This document shows, one piece after another, positions 1 through 8,581 of a stretch of 64,000 nt of DNA. How positions within the stretch are numbered: the stretch's first letter is position 1; each line of letters starts with the position of its first letter. The stretch is from Polyangia bacterium (lineage in GTDB: Bacteria > Myxococcota_A > Polyangia > Nannocystales > Nannocystaceae), in NCBI GenBank assembly GCA_030430565.1, contig JAUIKS010000005.1, forward strand, positions 372,001 to 436,000, in the 5' to 3' direction. The position numbers and the translations under genes are program-made. Below the pieces are notes generated by a model, which ran no database searches, had not been told where the DNA came from, and saw only the letters and a program-made list of their open reading frames with translations.

Positions 1-1143
1 GCGATCGCCCAGGAGGACAGCCGCGTCGAGTCGGCGCGCAGTGACCTCGCGGTCGAGCGCGGGCGGGCGACGGTCGCCGAGCGCGAGTGGGAGCTGCTCT
101 CGAAGGAACTCGGAAAGGATCCCGGAGCGGAGCCGGGAGACCGCGCCGAGCCCGACGGCTCCGGGCGCGCGCTCGCGCTGCGCGAGCCGCAGATCAAGGC
201 GCTCCGCAGCGGGCTGCGCTCGGCGGAGAACGGCCTCGCGCGCGCCAAGCTCGACCGCCGCCGCACGCGGGTGCACGCCCCGTTCAACGCCGCGGTCCTG
301 CGGGAGAGCGTCGAGCTCGGGCAGGTCGTGCAGGCCGGCTCGCAGCTCGCGACCCTGATCGGGACGGACGTGTTCTGGGTCCAGGTCGCGCTCCCGCTCG
401 AGCGCCTCGCCCTCATCACGCTGCCCGAGGACGCCGCGGACGGCCTGGGCTCGCCGGCCGTGGTCGCGCAGGTGCTCGCGGACGGCTCGCGGCTCGAGCG
501 CGAGGGCCGGGTCGCGCGTCTGATCAGCGAGCTCGACAACACGACCCGGACGGCGCAGGTCATGATCGAGATCCGCGATCCGCTCGACCCCCCCGACGGC
601 GGGCTCCCCCTGCTGCCCGGCGCCTTCGTCGAGGTCACGCTCCGCGGTCCCACGCTCGCGGGCGTCTTCGCGATCCCGCGGGAGGCGATCGTCGGCGAGC
701 GCGATGTCTGGGTCGTCGACGGCGAGCAGCGCCTGCGCCGGCGCAGCCTCAAGATCGCCTGGCGCGATCGCGAGTTCGTCTACGCGACCTCGGGGCTCGA
801 GCCCGGCGCGCGCGTGCTGGCCTCCGAGCTCCCCTACCCGATCGACGGCATGGAGGTCCGCGCGATCGAGCGCGCGCCCGCGGGCGAGGTGTCTGGAGAT
901 ACAGGCGTTGAGCAGACCGCGCTGAGCATCGAACCCGAGGTCGAGGTCAACCCCGAGGCGGCGCCTGCGGTTGCGCCCGAGCCGACCGCGGAGGAGAACG
1001 AGCTGACTCGGCGGAAGAAGAAGCGTACGAGGAAGAAGAAGAACAACAACAAGAAGAGGAAGACCAAGAAGAACAACAATAAGAAGAAGACCAGGAGCGA
1101 GCGGAGCCCCAAGGCGAGCGCTGAGGAGGTCGAGCGTGGCTGA
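1..1143 (+). CDS. RND efflux periplasmic adaptor (HlyD/AcrA family), 5' end missing
   Basis: This is the membrane-fusion (adaptor) subunit of a tripartite efflux pump; it links the inner-membrane RND pump to an outer-membrane channel. The frame is open from the first base, so the N-terminus lies outside the window. The visible part starts in the coiled-coil hairpin (rich in E, R, A and L), passes into the lipoyl half with RTRVHAPFNAAVL and GQVVQAGSQLATL, and then the beta-barrel and membrane-proximal domains (IPREAIVGERDVWVV). The C-terminus is unusual: about 35 residues rich in Lys, Arg and Asn, encoded by an AAG/AAC-rich stretch at about 1010-1095 that is far poorer in GC than its surroundings. 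The stop overlaps the start of the RND gene by 8 bases, so the two are co-translated. The family call is safe; the substrate is unknown. Confidence 0.9.
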   Translation, partial: AIAQEDSRVESARSDLAVERGRATVAEREWELLSKELGKDPGAEPGDRAEPDGSGRALALREPQIKALRSGLRSAENGLARAKLDRRRTRVHAPFNAAVLRESVELGQVVQAGSQLATLIGTDVFWVQVALPLERLALITLPEDAADGLGSPAVVAQVLADGSRLEREGRVARLISELDNTTRTAQVMIEIRDPLDPPDGGLPLLPGAFVEVTLRGPTLAGVFAIPREAIVGERDVWVVDGEQRLRRRSLKIAWRDREFVYATSGLEPGARVLASELPYPIDGMEVRAIERAPAGEVSGDTGVEQTALSIEPEVEVNPEAAPAVAPEPTAEENELTRRKKKRTRKKKNNNKKRKTKKNNNKKKTRSERSPKASAEEVERG

Positions 1144-4100
1144 CACGAATTCCAAAGGAGGCGCGGTCGCTTGGATGACGCGCAACCCGGTCGCCGCCAA
1201 CCTGCTGATGCTCGTGCTGCTCGTCGGCGGGCTGCTCGCGCTGCTCGGGACCAAGCAGGAGGTGTTTCCTGAGTTCTCGCTCGACGCCGTGACCGTCCAT
1301 GTCCAGTACCCCGGCGCGAGCCCCGACGAGGTCGAGCAGGGGATCTTGTTGGCGATCGAGGAGCGCGTCCGCGGCCTCGACGGCGTCAAGCGCGTCACCG
1401 GGACCGCCGAGGAGGGCGTCGCGCGCGTCGAGGTCGAGCTCCTGCGCGGCGCCCAGCCCGACCGCGTGCTCTCCGACGTCAAGAGCGAGGTCGACGCGAT
1501 CCAGTCCATGCCCCGCGACGCCGAGGAGCCGATCGTCAGCCTCGCGAGCAGCCGGCGCCAGGTCGTCTCGCTGATCCTCTCCGGCGATCAGCCGCTCTCG
1601 ACCCTGCACGCCCTCGCCGAGCGCGCGCGCGAGGACCTGCAGGAGCGCCCGGGGGTCACCCAGGTCACGCTCTCCGGGATCCCGCCCCTCGAGCTCGGGA
1701 TCGAGATCCCGCGCCAGACCCTCGAGACCTACGACCTGACCCTTGACGAGCTCGCGCGGATCATCGGCGACGCCTCGGTCGAGCTGCCCGGCGGCGCGAT
1801 CGACACCCGCGGCGGCGAGATCCTCGTGCGCATGGACGAGCGCCGGCGCGCGGGCGCCGAGTTCGCGGACATCATCGTGCGCGCCACGGCCGACGGCGCG
1901 CTGGTGCGGCTCGGCGACATAGCGACGATCCGCGACGGCTACGCCGACACCAAGCAGGCCTCGTACTTCGACGGGCGCCCGGCGGTTCGCCTGACCGTGT
2001 TCCGCGTGGGCGACGAGACGCCGCGCGAGGTCGCGGCGACGGTCCGCGCCTACGCCGACGAGCTGCGCGCCGAGCTGCCGCCGGAGATCCAGATCGAGGT
2101 CTGGTCTGACGACTCCGAGATGCTCGACGACCGCGTCGACCTGCTGCTGCGCAACGCACAGACCGGCCTGCTGCTGGTCTTGGTGATCCTCGCGCTGTTC
2201 CTCGATCTGCGGCTCGCGCTCTGGGTCAGCCTCGGGATCCCGATCTCGTTCCTCGGCGCGTTCGTGTTCCTCGGGGTCGCGGACGCGTCGATCAACATGA
2301 TCACGCTGTTCGCCTTCATCGTCACCCTGGGGATGGTCGTCGACGACGCGATCGTCGTGGGCGAGAGCACCTACGCCAAGATCGAGGCCGGCGCGCCGCG
2401 CCTGCGCGCCGCGGTCGAGGCCGCCCGCGAGATGGCGACGCCGGTGACCTTCGCGATCCTCACGACGATCGCCGCGTTCATGCCGATGCTGTTCGTCCCC
2501 GGGACCATGGGCAAGGTGTTCCGGATGATCCCGATCGTCGTGATCGCGGTCTTGCTCGTCTCGCTGGTGGAGTCTTTCTTCGTGCTCCCGGCGCACCTCG
2601 GCCACGGTCGCGAGCGCCCGCCCGCGCGCTGGCTCGCGCCGCTCACCTGGCTGCAGGGGAAGGTTCGCGCGGGCCTCAGCCGGTTCACCGCGCGGCGCTA
2701 TCGCCCGCTGCTGCTCGCGGCGCTGCGCTACCGCTACGTGACCGTCGCGGCCTCGCTCGCGCTGCTGCTCGTGACCCTGGGGGCGGTGGCGAGCGGGCTC
2801 GTGCCCTTCAACTTCTTCCCGCAGATCTCCGGTGACGTGGTGGTCGCGGCCGCCCGGCTGCCCTACGGCGCGAACGTCGAGGACACCGAGCGCGTGCGCC
2901 AGGAGCTCGAGCGCGCGGCCACGCGGGCGCTGGACGAGCTGGTCGCCGCGGGCGAGGCGGAGCCGGGGATCGTGCGCGGCGTGTACACGCGCGTGGGCGA
3001 GGGGCGGGCGCCCGCGGGGCCCGGCGCGGGCGCGCCGGAGGCCGGCAGCCATCTCGTGACCATCGAGCTGGGCCTCGTCTCCGCGGACGAGCGCTCGCTC
3101 GACGCGGACGCGCTCGCGGCCCGCTGGCGCGAGCAGCTGCCGCCGCTGCCCGGCGTCGAGACCCTGACGATCGACGCGAAGTCCGGGCCGAGCGCGGGCG
3201 CCGACGTCGCCCTGCAGCTCAGTCACCGGGAGGACGCCGTGCTCGCGCGCGCGTCGGATGAGCTGGCCCAGCGCATGCGCGGGCTCCCGACCCTGACCAA
3301 CATCGAGAACGAGTTCGCCGCCGGCAAGCCGCAGCTCGACTTTCACCTGCGCCCGCGGGCGCGCGCGACCGGCCTGACGACCCAGGAGATCGCGCGGCAG
3401 CTGCGGTCCTCGTACTTCGGCGCCGAGTCGCTGCGAGAGCAGCGCGGGCGCAACGAGCTCAAGGTCATGACGCGGCTCAGCGCGGACCAGCGGCGCTCGC
3501 AGTACGACCTCGAGCACCTGCAGATCCGCACGCCGCAGGGCGGCTATGTGACCTTGGGACATGTCGTGAGCTTCGAGCGCGGGCAGGCGCCGGCGGCGAT
3601 CCGGCGCGAGGACGGGCGCCGCGTCGTCACGGTCTCCGCGGCGCTGCGAGGCGGCGTGGAGTCGCCGCGCCCGACCCTGGAGTCGATCGAGCGCGACCTG
3701 CTGCCGGCGCTGCGCGAGCGCTACCCGGGGCTCGAGGTCTCGACCGTCGGCGCGCAGCGAGAGCAGCGTGATGCCTTCGCGAGCCTGGGGCGCGGGTACA
3801 TCATGGCGCTGATCGGGATCTACGCGATGCTCGCGGTCTCGTTCCGCAGCTACAGCCAGCCGCTGATCATCATGTCGGTGATCCCCTTCGGCCTGGTCGG
3901 CGCGGTGCTCGGGCACGTCGCGCTGGGCTACAGCCTCAGCCTGATGAGCGTGTTCGGCTTCGTCGCGCTCTCGGGCGTGGTCGTCAACGACTCGCTGGTC
4001 TTGATCGACGCCGCCAACAGTTTTAGGAGCGGCGACGAGGGCATGGGCCCCTTCGAGGCGATCACGGCGGCCGGCGTCCGGCGCCTGCGGCCGATCCTGC

Positions 4101-4453
4101 TGACCTCGCTCACGACCTTCTTCGGGCTCGTGCCGATGATCCTCGAGAGCTCGGCGCAGGCGCGGTTTTTGATCCCCATGGCGATCAGCCTCGGCTTCGG
4201 CGTGCTGCTGGTGACCGGCATCGTGCTCGTGCTGGTCCCGGCGATCTACGGGATCCTCGAGGACGCGCACGCCTTGTTCGCGGGTGAGGCGGCCCCAGGG
4301 CCGGGGTCGCGCGTGACCTTGCCGGAGATCGCGCTCGACGACACCTTCTCGGGCGATGAAGAGCTCGAGGAAGAGTTCGATCTCGAGTTCGAACTGGAGG
4401 ATGACGAACCGGCGGACGCTACTATGGATACGGACGCGCCCACCGGGCCCTGA
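1136..4453 (+). CDS. RND efflux transporter permease (AcrB/HAE1-like)
   Basis: Proton-driven inner-membrane efflux pump of about 1105 residues, the usual family length. It begins with GTG overlapping the adaptor gene. Visible features are the first membrane helix after WMTRNPVAANLLM, the porter-domain signature QYPGASPDEVEQG, the TM4 proton-relay pair in MVVDDAIVVGE, and a TM10 segment VVVNDSLVLIDAAN, where Asn-Asp stands in place of the Lys of AcrB, as in other members of this branch. The last 40 residues, predicted to be cytoplasmic, are strongly acidic (EELEEEFDLEFELEDDE). It is paralogous to the minus-strand pump at 12069-15335, with matching segments along its whole length. The substrate cannot be told from sequence. 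Confidence 0.93.
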   Translation: MADTNSKGGAVAWMTRNPVAANLLMLVLLVGGLLALLGTKQEVFPEFSLDAVTVHVQYPGASPDEVEQGILLAIEERVRGLDGVKRVTGTAEEGVARVEVELLRGAQPDRVLSDVKSEVDAIQSMPRDAEEPIVSLASSRRQVVSLILSGDQPLSTLHALAERAREDLQERPGVTQVTLSGIPPLELGIEIPRQTLETYDLTLDELARIIGDASVELPGGAIDTRGGEILVRMDERRRAGAEFADIIVRATADGALVRLGDIATIRDGYADTKQASYFDGRPAVRLTVFRVGDETPREVAATVRAYADELRAELPPEIQIEVWSDDSEMLDDRVDLLLRNAQTGLLLVLVILALFLDLRLALWVSLGIPISFLGAFVFLGVADASINMITLFAFIVTLGMVVDDAIVVGESTYAKIEAGAPRLRAAVEAAREMATPVTFAILTTIAAFMPMLFVPGTMGKVFRMIPIVVIAVLLVSLVESFFVLPAHLGHGRERPPARWLAPLTWLQGKVRAGLSRFTARRYRPLLLAALRYRYVTVAASLALLLVTLGAVASGLVPFNFFPQISGDVVVAAARLPYGANVEDTERVRQELERAATRALDELVAAGEAEPGIVRGVYTRVGEGRAPAGPGAGAPEAGSHLVTIELGLVSADERSLDADALAARWREQLPPLPGVETLTIDAKSGPSAGADVALQLSHREDAVLARASDELAQRMRGLPTLTNIENEFAAGKPQLDFHLRPRARATGLTTQEIARQLRSSYFGAESLREQRGRNELKVMTRLSADQRRSQYDLEHLQIRTPQGGYVTLGHVVSFERGQAPAAIRREDGRRVVTVSAALRGGVESPRPTLESIERDLLPALRERYPGLEVSTVGAQREQRDAFASLGRGYIMALIGIYAMLAVSFRSYSQPLIIMSVIPFGLVGAVLGHVALGYSLSLMSVFGFVALSGVVVNDSLVLIDAANSFRSGDEGMGPFEAITAAGVRRLRPILLTSLTTFFGLVPMILESSAQARFLIPMAISLGFGVLLVTGIVLVLVPAIYGILEDAHALFAGEAAPGPGSRVTLPEIALDDTFSGDEELEEEFDLEFELEDDEPADATMDTDAPTGP

Positions 4454-4475
4454 CCCGAAAGACAGGATGTTCCCC

Positions 4476-5477
4476 ATGCTCACGCAGCCACGACTCTCAG
4501 TGTTTAAGGCCGACAGCTTGCTCGGGACGGTCAAGCACGGCGTGTTCAAGCGGGTGTTCGGCGCCGTGCCGGCGGCGGTGGCGGTGCTCGAGCCGAAGAC
4601 CCGGCTCGATCGCCGCGGCTTCATGGGGCTCTACATGCTGCTGCTGCGGGACCGCGGGGGCTGGACGCGCCCCGAGCTCGAGCTGTTCAGCTCGTTCACC
4701 TCGAGCCTGAATCACTGCCGGTTTTGAACCGTCGCCCACGGCGCGGTCGCGTCGCAGGGACTTGGCTCGAAGGCGGTGGAGGTCGCGCTCTCGGAGCGCT
4801 GGCGCGAGGCTCCGCTCGCGGACCCGCTGCCGGAGGTGCTCCGCTTCCTCTACACGATGACGCGGGAGCCCACGGCGCTGACGCCCGCCGACGCCGAGGC
4901 GGTCATCGGCGCCGGCGTGAGCCTTCGGCAGCTCGAGGTCGCCGCGCTCACCTGCGTGATCTTCAACGTCATGAATCGGCTCGTCGACGCCTTCGGCGCG
5001 GACATCACTGACCAGCAGGCGGCGATGATCAAGCCGATGCTGTGGACCCTGGGCGGGATCGGCAGGGTCATCGGTCGTCGTCGCGCGTCGAAGCTCTGCT
5101 TCGGGGCGTCGCCGCCGGTCGAGATCACGCGGCAGGTCGCGGCGATCCACGGTCCCGAGGGCGACGCGCCGCAGGCGGTGCGCGCGGCCGCGTACACGCG
5201 CGCGCTCGAGCGCGTCGGCGCGACGCCGAGAGTCGCGGCCACCTCCGCGTCGTCTGGAGAAGCGTTGTCCGAGCCCGCGCGCGACTACGTCGACACGATC
5301 GCCGTCGACGCCCACGGCGTCACCGATGCCCACGTCGACGACCTGCGGGCGGCGGGCTTCAGCGACCGGGCGATCTTCGAGCTGACCTTCTGCATCGCCT
5401 GCGGCGCCGCCTTTGGGCAGCTCGAGCTCGCCTGGCCGTGCATCGTCGCGGGGGCGCGCGGATCTGGTCATCGCTGA
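4476..5477 (+). CDS. Predicted selenoprotein: AhpD/carboxymuconolactone-decarboxylase-family protein with a CxxU active site
   Basis: The frame contains one in-frame TGA at 4725-4727 and otherwise runs from the ATG at 4476 to the TGA at 5475-5477, giving 333 residues if the internal TGA is read as selenocysteine (residue 84). Around it the protein reads NHC-R-F-U-TVAHG. The AhpD catalytic pattern is Glu, 11 residues, Cys-x-x-Cys-x-x-x-His, and here E69, C81, U84 and H88 fit it exactly with Sec in the place of the second Cys. Downstream of the TGA the frame continues with typical CMD helices (LTPADAEAVIGAGVSLRQLE, FNVMNRLVDAFG), so both halves belong to one domain. AGG at 4464-4466 lies 9 nt before the 4476 ATG; an ATG at 4467 has no room for a ribosome site. 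A hairpin with a GGUC loop starts 11 nt after the TGA. Likely a thiol/selenol peroxidase or reductase. The alternative is a nonsense mutation, which the hairpin and exact position make unlikely. Confidence 0.8.
4739..4754 (+). promoter_or_regulatory. Bacterial SECIS-like stem-loop for the TGA at 4725
   Basis: Bases 4739-4744 pair with 4749-4754 (six pairs, one of them G-U) and close a four-base loop GGUC at 4745-4748. The loop begins 18 nt after the TGA. In E. coli fdhF the SelB-binding loop GGUCU starts at almost the same distance from its UGA. Two further C-G pairs (4735-4736 with 4757-4758) can extend the stem below an internal loop. Pairing was done by eye and no folding energy was computed. 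Confidence 0.65.
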
Positions 5478-5544
5478 GGCGTCGCGGCTCGAGACGACGC
5501 GCGCGGTCTGGACAAACCGCCCGTGACGCGGCAGGAAGTCCCCC

Positions 5545-6882
5545 GTGAGCGATACGCACGGGCAGGTCATCGACGGTCGCGCAGGTTCCCGCAGCCGCGC
5601 GCTTTTTGAACGCGCGCAGCGCTCGATCCCCGGCGGCGTCAACAGCCCGGTGCGGGCCTTCTCCTCGGTCGGCGGCTCGCCCCCGTTCATCCGCTCGGCC
5701 CGCGGCGCGCAGCTCGTCACCGAGGACGGCGCCACGCTCATCGACTACGTCGGCACCTGGGGCCCGGCGCTGCTCGGGCACGCCCACCCCGAGGTCGTCG
5801 AGGCCGTGTGCAAGGCGGCCCGCGACGGTCTCAGCTTCGGCGCCTGCGCGGCGGGTGAGGTCGACTTCGCCGAGCAGATCTGCGCGCTCGTGCCCTCGCT
5901 GCGCGGCGGCCTCGTGCGCCTGGTCAACTCCGGGACCGAGGCGACCATGAGCGCGCTCCGCTTGGCCCGCGGCTACACCGGCCGCTCGAAGATCATCAAG
6001 GTCGACGGCGGCTATCACGGGCACGCGGACATGCTGCTGGTCGCTGCGGGCTCCGGCGCCGCGACCCTGGGGATCCCCGGCTCGGCCGGCGTCCCCGCCG
6101 GCGCGGTCCAGGACACCCTGCTCGTGCCCTTCAACGACCTCGACGCGGCGACCGCTTGTTTTCACGCGAACCGCGACTCGATCGCGGCGATTATCGTCGA
6201 GCCGGTGGCCGGCAACATGGGCTGCATCCCGCCGGTCCCCGGCTACCTCGAGGGGCTGCGCGCGCTCTGCGAGCAGCACGGCGCGGTGTTGATCTTCGAC
6301 GAGGTCATGACCGGCTTCCGCGTGGCTCGCGGGGGCGCGCAGGAGCGCTTCGGCGTCACGCCCGATCTGACCTGCCTCGGCAAGATCGTCGGCGGCGGGA
6401 TGCCGGTCGGCGCCTACGGCGGCAAGCGGGCCATTATGGAGAGGATCGCGCCGCTCGGACCGGTCTATCAGGCGGGGACGTTGAGCGGGAATCCGCTGGC
6501 GGTCGCGGCCGGTCGCAAGACCCTCGAGATCATCGTGCGCGACGACCCCTACGACGCGCTCGAGCAGGCGACGACCGAGCTGGTGCGCGGTCTCGCCGAG
6601 CGGGCCCTGCGCCACGGCATCCCGTTCTCGAGTCACCAGGTCGGCTCGATGTTCACCGGCTTCTTTCGGGCTGAGGCCGTGCGTAACTACGCCGACGCGA
6701 AGGCCTGCGACCTCCCCCGATTTGCCCGCTACCACGGCGCCATGCTGGCCGCCGGTGTGTACCTCGCGCCCTCCCAGTTCGAGGCCGGCTTCGTCTCGAT
6801 CGCCCACGACCCTGCGACGATCGGGCGCACGCTCGCGGCCGCGGATGGCGCTTTCGCGGCGCTGCGTCACCCTGCGGAGTGA
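5545..6882 (+). CDS. hemL: Glutamate-1-semialdehyde 2,1-aminomutase
   Basis: PLP enzyme that converts glutamate-1-semialdehyde to 5-aminolevulinate in the C5 haem pathway. The 445 residues match the family length. The N-terminus has the family signature SIPGGVNSPVRAFSSVGG, then NSGTEATMSALRLARG, VDGGYHGHADMLLV and IFDEVMTGFRVA. The PLP lysine is K280 in CLGKIVGGGMPVGAYGG, and the C-terminal domain contains FEAGFVSIAH. The start is GTG at 5545, preceded by CAGGAAG. It is followed after 12 bases by ATP-synthase genes, so haem supply and respiration genes are probably co-transcribed. Confidence 0.96.
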   Translation: MSDTHGQVIDGRAGSRSRALFERAQRSIPGGVNSPVRAFSSVGGSPPFIRSARGAQLVTEDGATLIDYVGTWGPALLGHAHPEVVEAVCKAARDGLSFGACAAGEVDFAEQICALVPSLRGGLVRLVNSGTEATMSALRLARGYTGRSKIIKVDGGYHGHADMLLVAAGSGAATLGIPGSAGVPAGAVQDTLLVPFNDLDAATACFHANRDSIAAIIVEPVAGNMGCIPPVPGYLEGLRALCEQHGAVLIFDEVMTGFRVARGGAQERFGVTPDLTCLGKIVGGGMPVGAYGGKRAIMERIAPLGPVYQAGTLSGNPLAVAAGRKTLEIIVRDDPYDALEQATTELVRGLAERALRHGIPFSSHQVGSMFTGFFRAEAVRNYADAKACDLPRFARYHGAMLAAGVYLAPSQFEAGFVSIAHDPATIGRTLAAADGAFAALRHPAE

Positions 6883-6894
6883 AGGCCCAGCCAC

Positions 6895-7215
6895 ATGCAT
6901 CCGCTCCGCAAGCCCGACCGCGTAACCGGTCAGGCGCAGTGGTTCTCCCTGGCTGAGGTCTCGTCCATCGGGATCGCCATGGCGGTCGCCATCGCGATCG
7001 GCGCGTTCGGAGGCCGCTGGCTGCAGGAGAACGTCACCCACTGGCGACCGTGGACGTTCTACATCGGCTTTCTGGTCGGCCTGGGGGCGGCGGCCAACAT
7101 CGTCGTGCGCACCGCGATCAAGTTCCAGGCCTACCTCGACGCCGAGGAGGAAGCCGAGGGCGAGGCCGGCCAGGAGCGTCCGCCCGAGGACGAGCCGGGA
7201 GGGCCCCGCCCATGA
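6895..7215 (+). CDS. AtpZ/AtpI-like small membrane protein
   Basis: A 106-residue protein with two predicted membrane helices (about residues 22-41 and 50-68), joined by a short loop, and a Glu-rich cytoplasmic tail. The pattern FGGRWLQEN...WTFYIGFLVGLGAAANIVVRT is that of AtpZ-type F0F1 assembly or ion-uptake proteins found at the head of ATP-synthase operons. Its stop overlaps the start of the next gene (ATGA). The family call rests on helix pattern and position, since these proteins have few invariant residues. Confidence 0.75.
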   Translation: MHPLRKPDRVTGQAQWFSLAEVSSIGIAMAVAIAIGAFGGRWLQENVTHWRPWTFYIGFLVGLGAAANIVVRTAIKFQAYLDAEEEAEGEAGQERPPEDEPGGPRP

Positions 7216-7703
7216 CCGGAGAGCCAGGCGACGGCGGGCGCAGCGGCGCGCCCGACGGCCGCAGTGACAGCGAGCCGGCGGCCGCGGGGGGTCTCCCGGT
7301 CTCATGGGATCTCTGGCGCCGTCGCGTCTACTTGTGGACGCTCACGTTGCTCGCCCCGGGGGTTCTGCTCACGTGGCTGATCTGGGGGGAGCTGGCGGCC
7401 ATCAGCGTGCTGCTGGGCGGCGGTCTCGGGCTGTTTAACCTCCAACTCCTCGGCGGCGCCGTATTCCGCATGGTGGGCTCGCTGGCCGCTGAGCCCGACC
7501 CCTCACAACCCCGCGCGAGTCCGGCTGCAGCCCCGTTTCGTTGGCTAGGCACCGCGCTTGCGACGGCTGCCATCCTCTGGTACATGGCCGGCCAACCTGA
7601 GGGGCTTGCAGCCGGCTTCACGCTCGCGCTGCTCGGCTTTATCGTCGCCGCGACCCAGACTTCCGGGGAGCTGTCCCCAAAACCAGGATCCGACCAGGAC
7701 TGA
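7212..7703 (+). CDS. atpI: ATP synthase subunit I-like membrane protein
   Basis: A 163-residue protein starting at an ATG that overlaps the previous stop by four bases. After about 35 polar residues it has four predicted membrane helices (LWTLTLLAPGVLLTWLIW, ISVLLGGGLGLFNLQLLGG, LGTALATAAILWYM, GFTLALLGFIVAA). The Gly-rich second helix is typical of AtpI, the assembly factor for the c-ring. Position between an AtpZ-like gene and atpB supports the call; sequence alone would leave it as a hypothetical membrane protein. Confidence 0.7.
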   Translation: MTGEPGDGGRSGAPDGRSDSEPAAAGGLPVSWDLWRRRVYLWTLTLLAPGVLLTWLIWGELAAISVLLGGGLGLFNLQLLGGAVFRMVGSLAAEPDPSQPRASPAAAPFRWLGTALATAAILWYMAGQPEGLAAGFTLALLGFIVAATQTSGELSPKPGSDQD

Positions 7704-7715
7704 ACGAGCCGAACT

Positions 7716-8513
7716 ATGGGAGACCACGACACCTGGTTTACGCTCTTGATGCCAGAGTTCTGGCACGCGCTCGAGAACAACGCCGCCGAGCACCTGGGCC
7801 GTGAGTGGCGCTACATGATGTTCACGGCCACCAGCTTCACGCTGGTGCACGTAGCCGGCGCGCTGCTCGCGGCGCTCTTCATCGTCTTCCTGGCGACGCG
7901 CTACCGCAAGAGCATCCAGGAGCCGGGCTCCAAGAACGGCGTCGTCCCGCCGCGCACGTTCAACCTCGCCGCCATCACCGACACCTTCGTCGGGGCCGTC
8001 TTCAACCTGTCCAAGGACGTGATGGGCGAGAAGAACGCGGCGAAGTTCCTGCCGCTGACCGGCACGCTCGCGCTGTTCATCTTCTGCTGCAACATCCAGG
8101 GCCTCATCCCTGGCTTCTTGCCGCCGACCGACACGCTGAAGACCAACCTCGGTCTCGCGCTGCTGGTCTTCCTTGTCTACAACTTCTACGGGCTCAAGGA
8201 GAACGGGGTCGATTACCTCCTGCACTTCTGCGGTCCGAAGATCGGCGGGTTCCCGTGGATGTTCCCGCTGTTCATCCCGATCGAGATCATCAGCCACATC
8301 GCGCGCCCCGTCTCGCTCGCGCTGCGACTGACGGGCAACATGGTCGCCGACCACAAGGTCGTCGCCGTGGTCGCCCTGATGATCCCGTTCTTGGTCCCGC
8401 TCCCCTTCCTCATGCTGGGTACCGTGGTCTGCATCGTGCAAACCCTGGTGTTCACGCTGCTGACCATCATCTACATCGGCCTCGCCGTTGAGCATCACGA
8501 AGAGGGCCACTGA
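7716..8513 (+). CDS. atpB: ATP synthase F0 subunit a
   Basis: Membrane stator subunit that carries protons to and from the c-ring. The 265 residues contain the family core: NIQGLIPGF in an early helix and the essential Arg in helix 4 within SLALRLTGNMVADHKVV, followed by a helix LVFTLLTIIYIGLAVEHHEE. The N-terminus places an amphipathic segment before the first helix (FTLVHVAGALLAALFIVFLA). It lies 12 bases after atpI and 68 before atpE. Confidence 0.95.
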   Translation: MGDHDTWFTLLMPEFWHALENNAAEHLGREWRYMMFTATSFTLVHVAGALLAALFIVFLATRYRKSIQEPGSKNGVVPPRTFNLAAITDTFVGAVFNLSKDVMGEKNAAKFLPLTGTLALFIFCCNIQGLIPGFLPPTDTLKTNLGLALLVFLVYNFYGLKENGVDYLLHFCGPKIGGFPWMFPLFIPIEIISHIARPVSLALRLTGNMVADHKVVAVVALMIPFLVPLPFLMLGTVVCIVQTLVFTLLTIIYIGLAVEHHEEGH

Positions 8514-8581
8514 TCCACCGGTCGCCCGCTTCCCAACAAACGACTTCTCTGATCGAAACGATCGCCTCCAAGGAAAAGGCA

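Noticed and set aside
947..4624. Very long open frame on the minus strand opposite the first RND pump
   Set aside because: Such frames are common opposite GC-rich genes. Its translation is Arg/Asp/His-rich without hydrophobic core segments, and the plus-strand gene is a clear RND pump.
4476..4727. Treating the TGA at 4725 as a simple pseudogene mutation
   Set aside because: The TGA lies exactly at the CxxC resolving position, the frame stays open with normal codon use on both sides, and a GGUC-loop hairpin follows at the right distance. A chance nonsense mutation would rarely meet all three.
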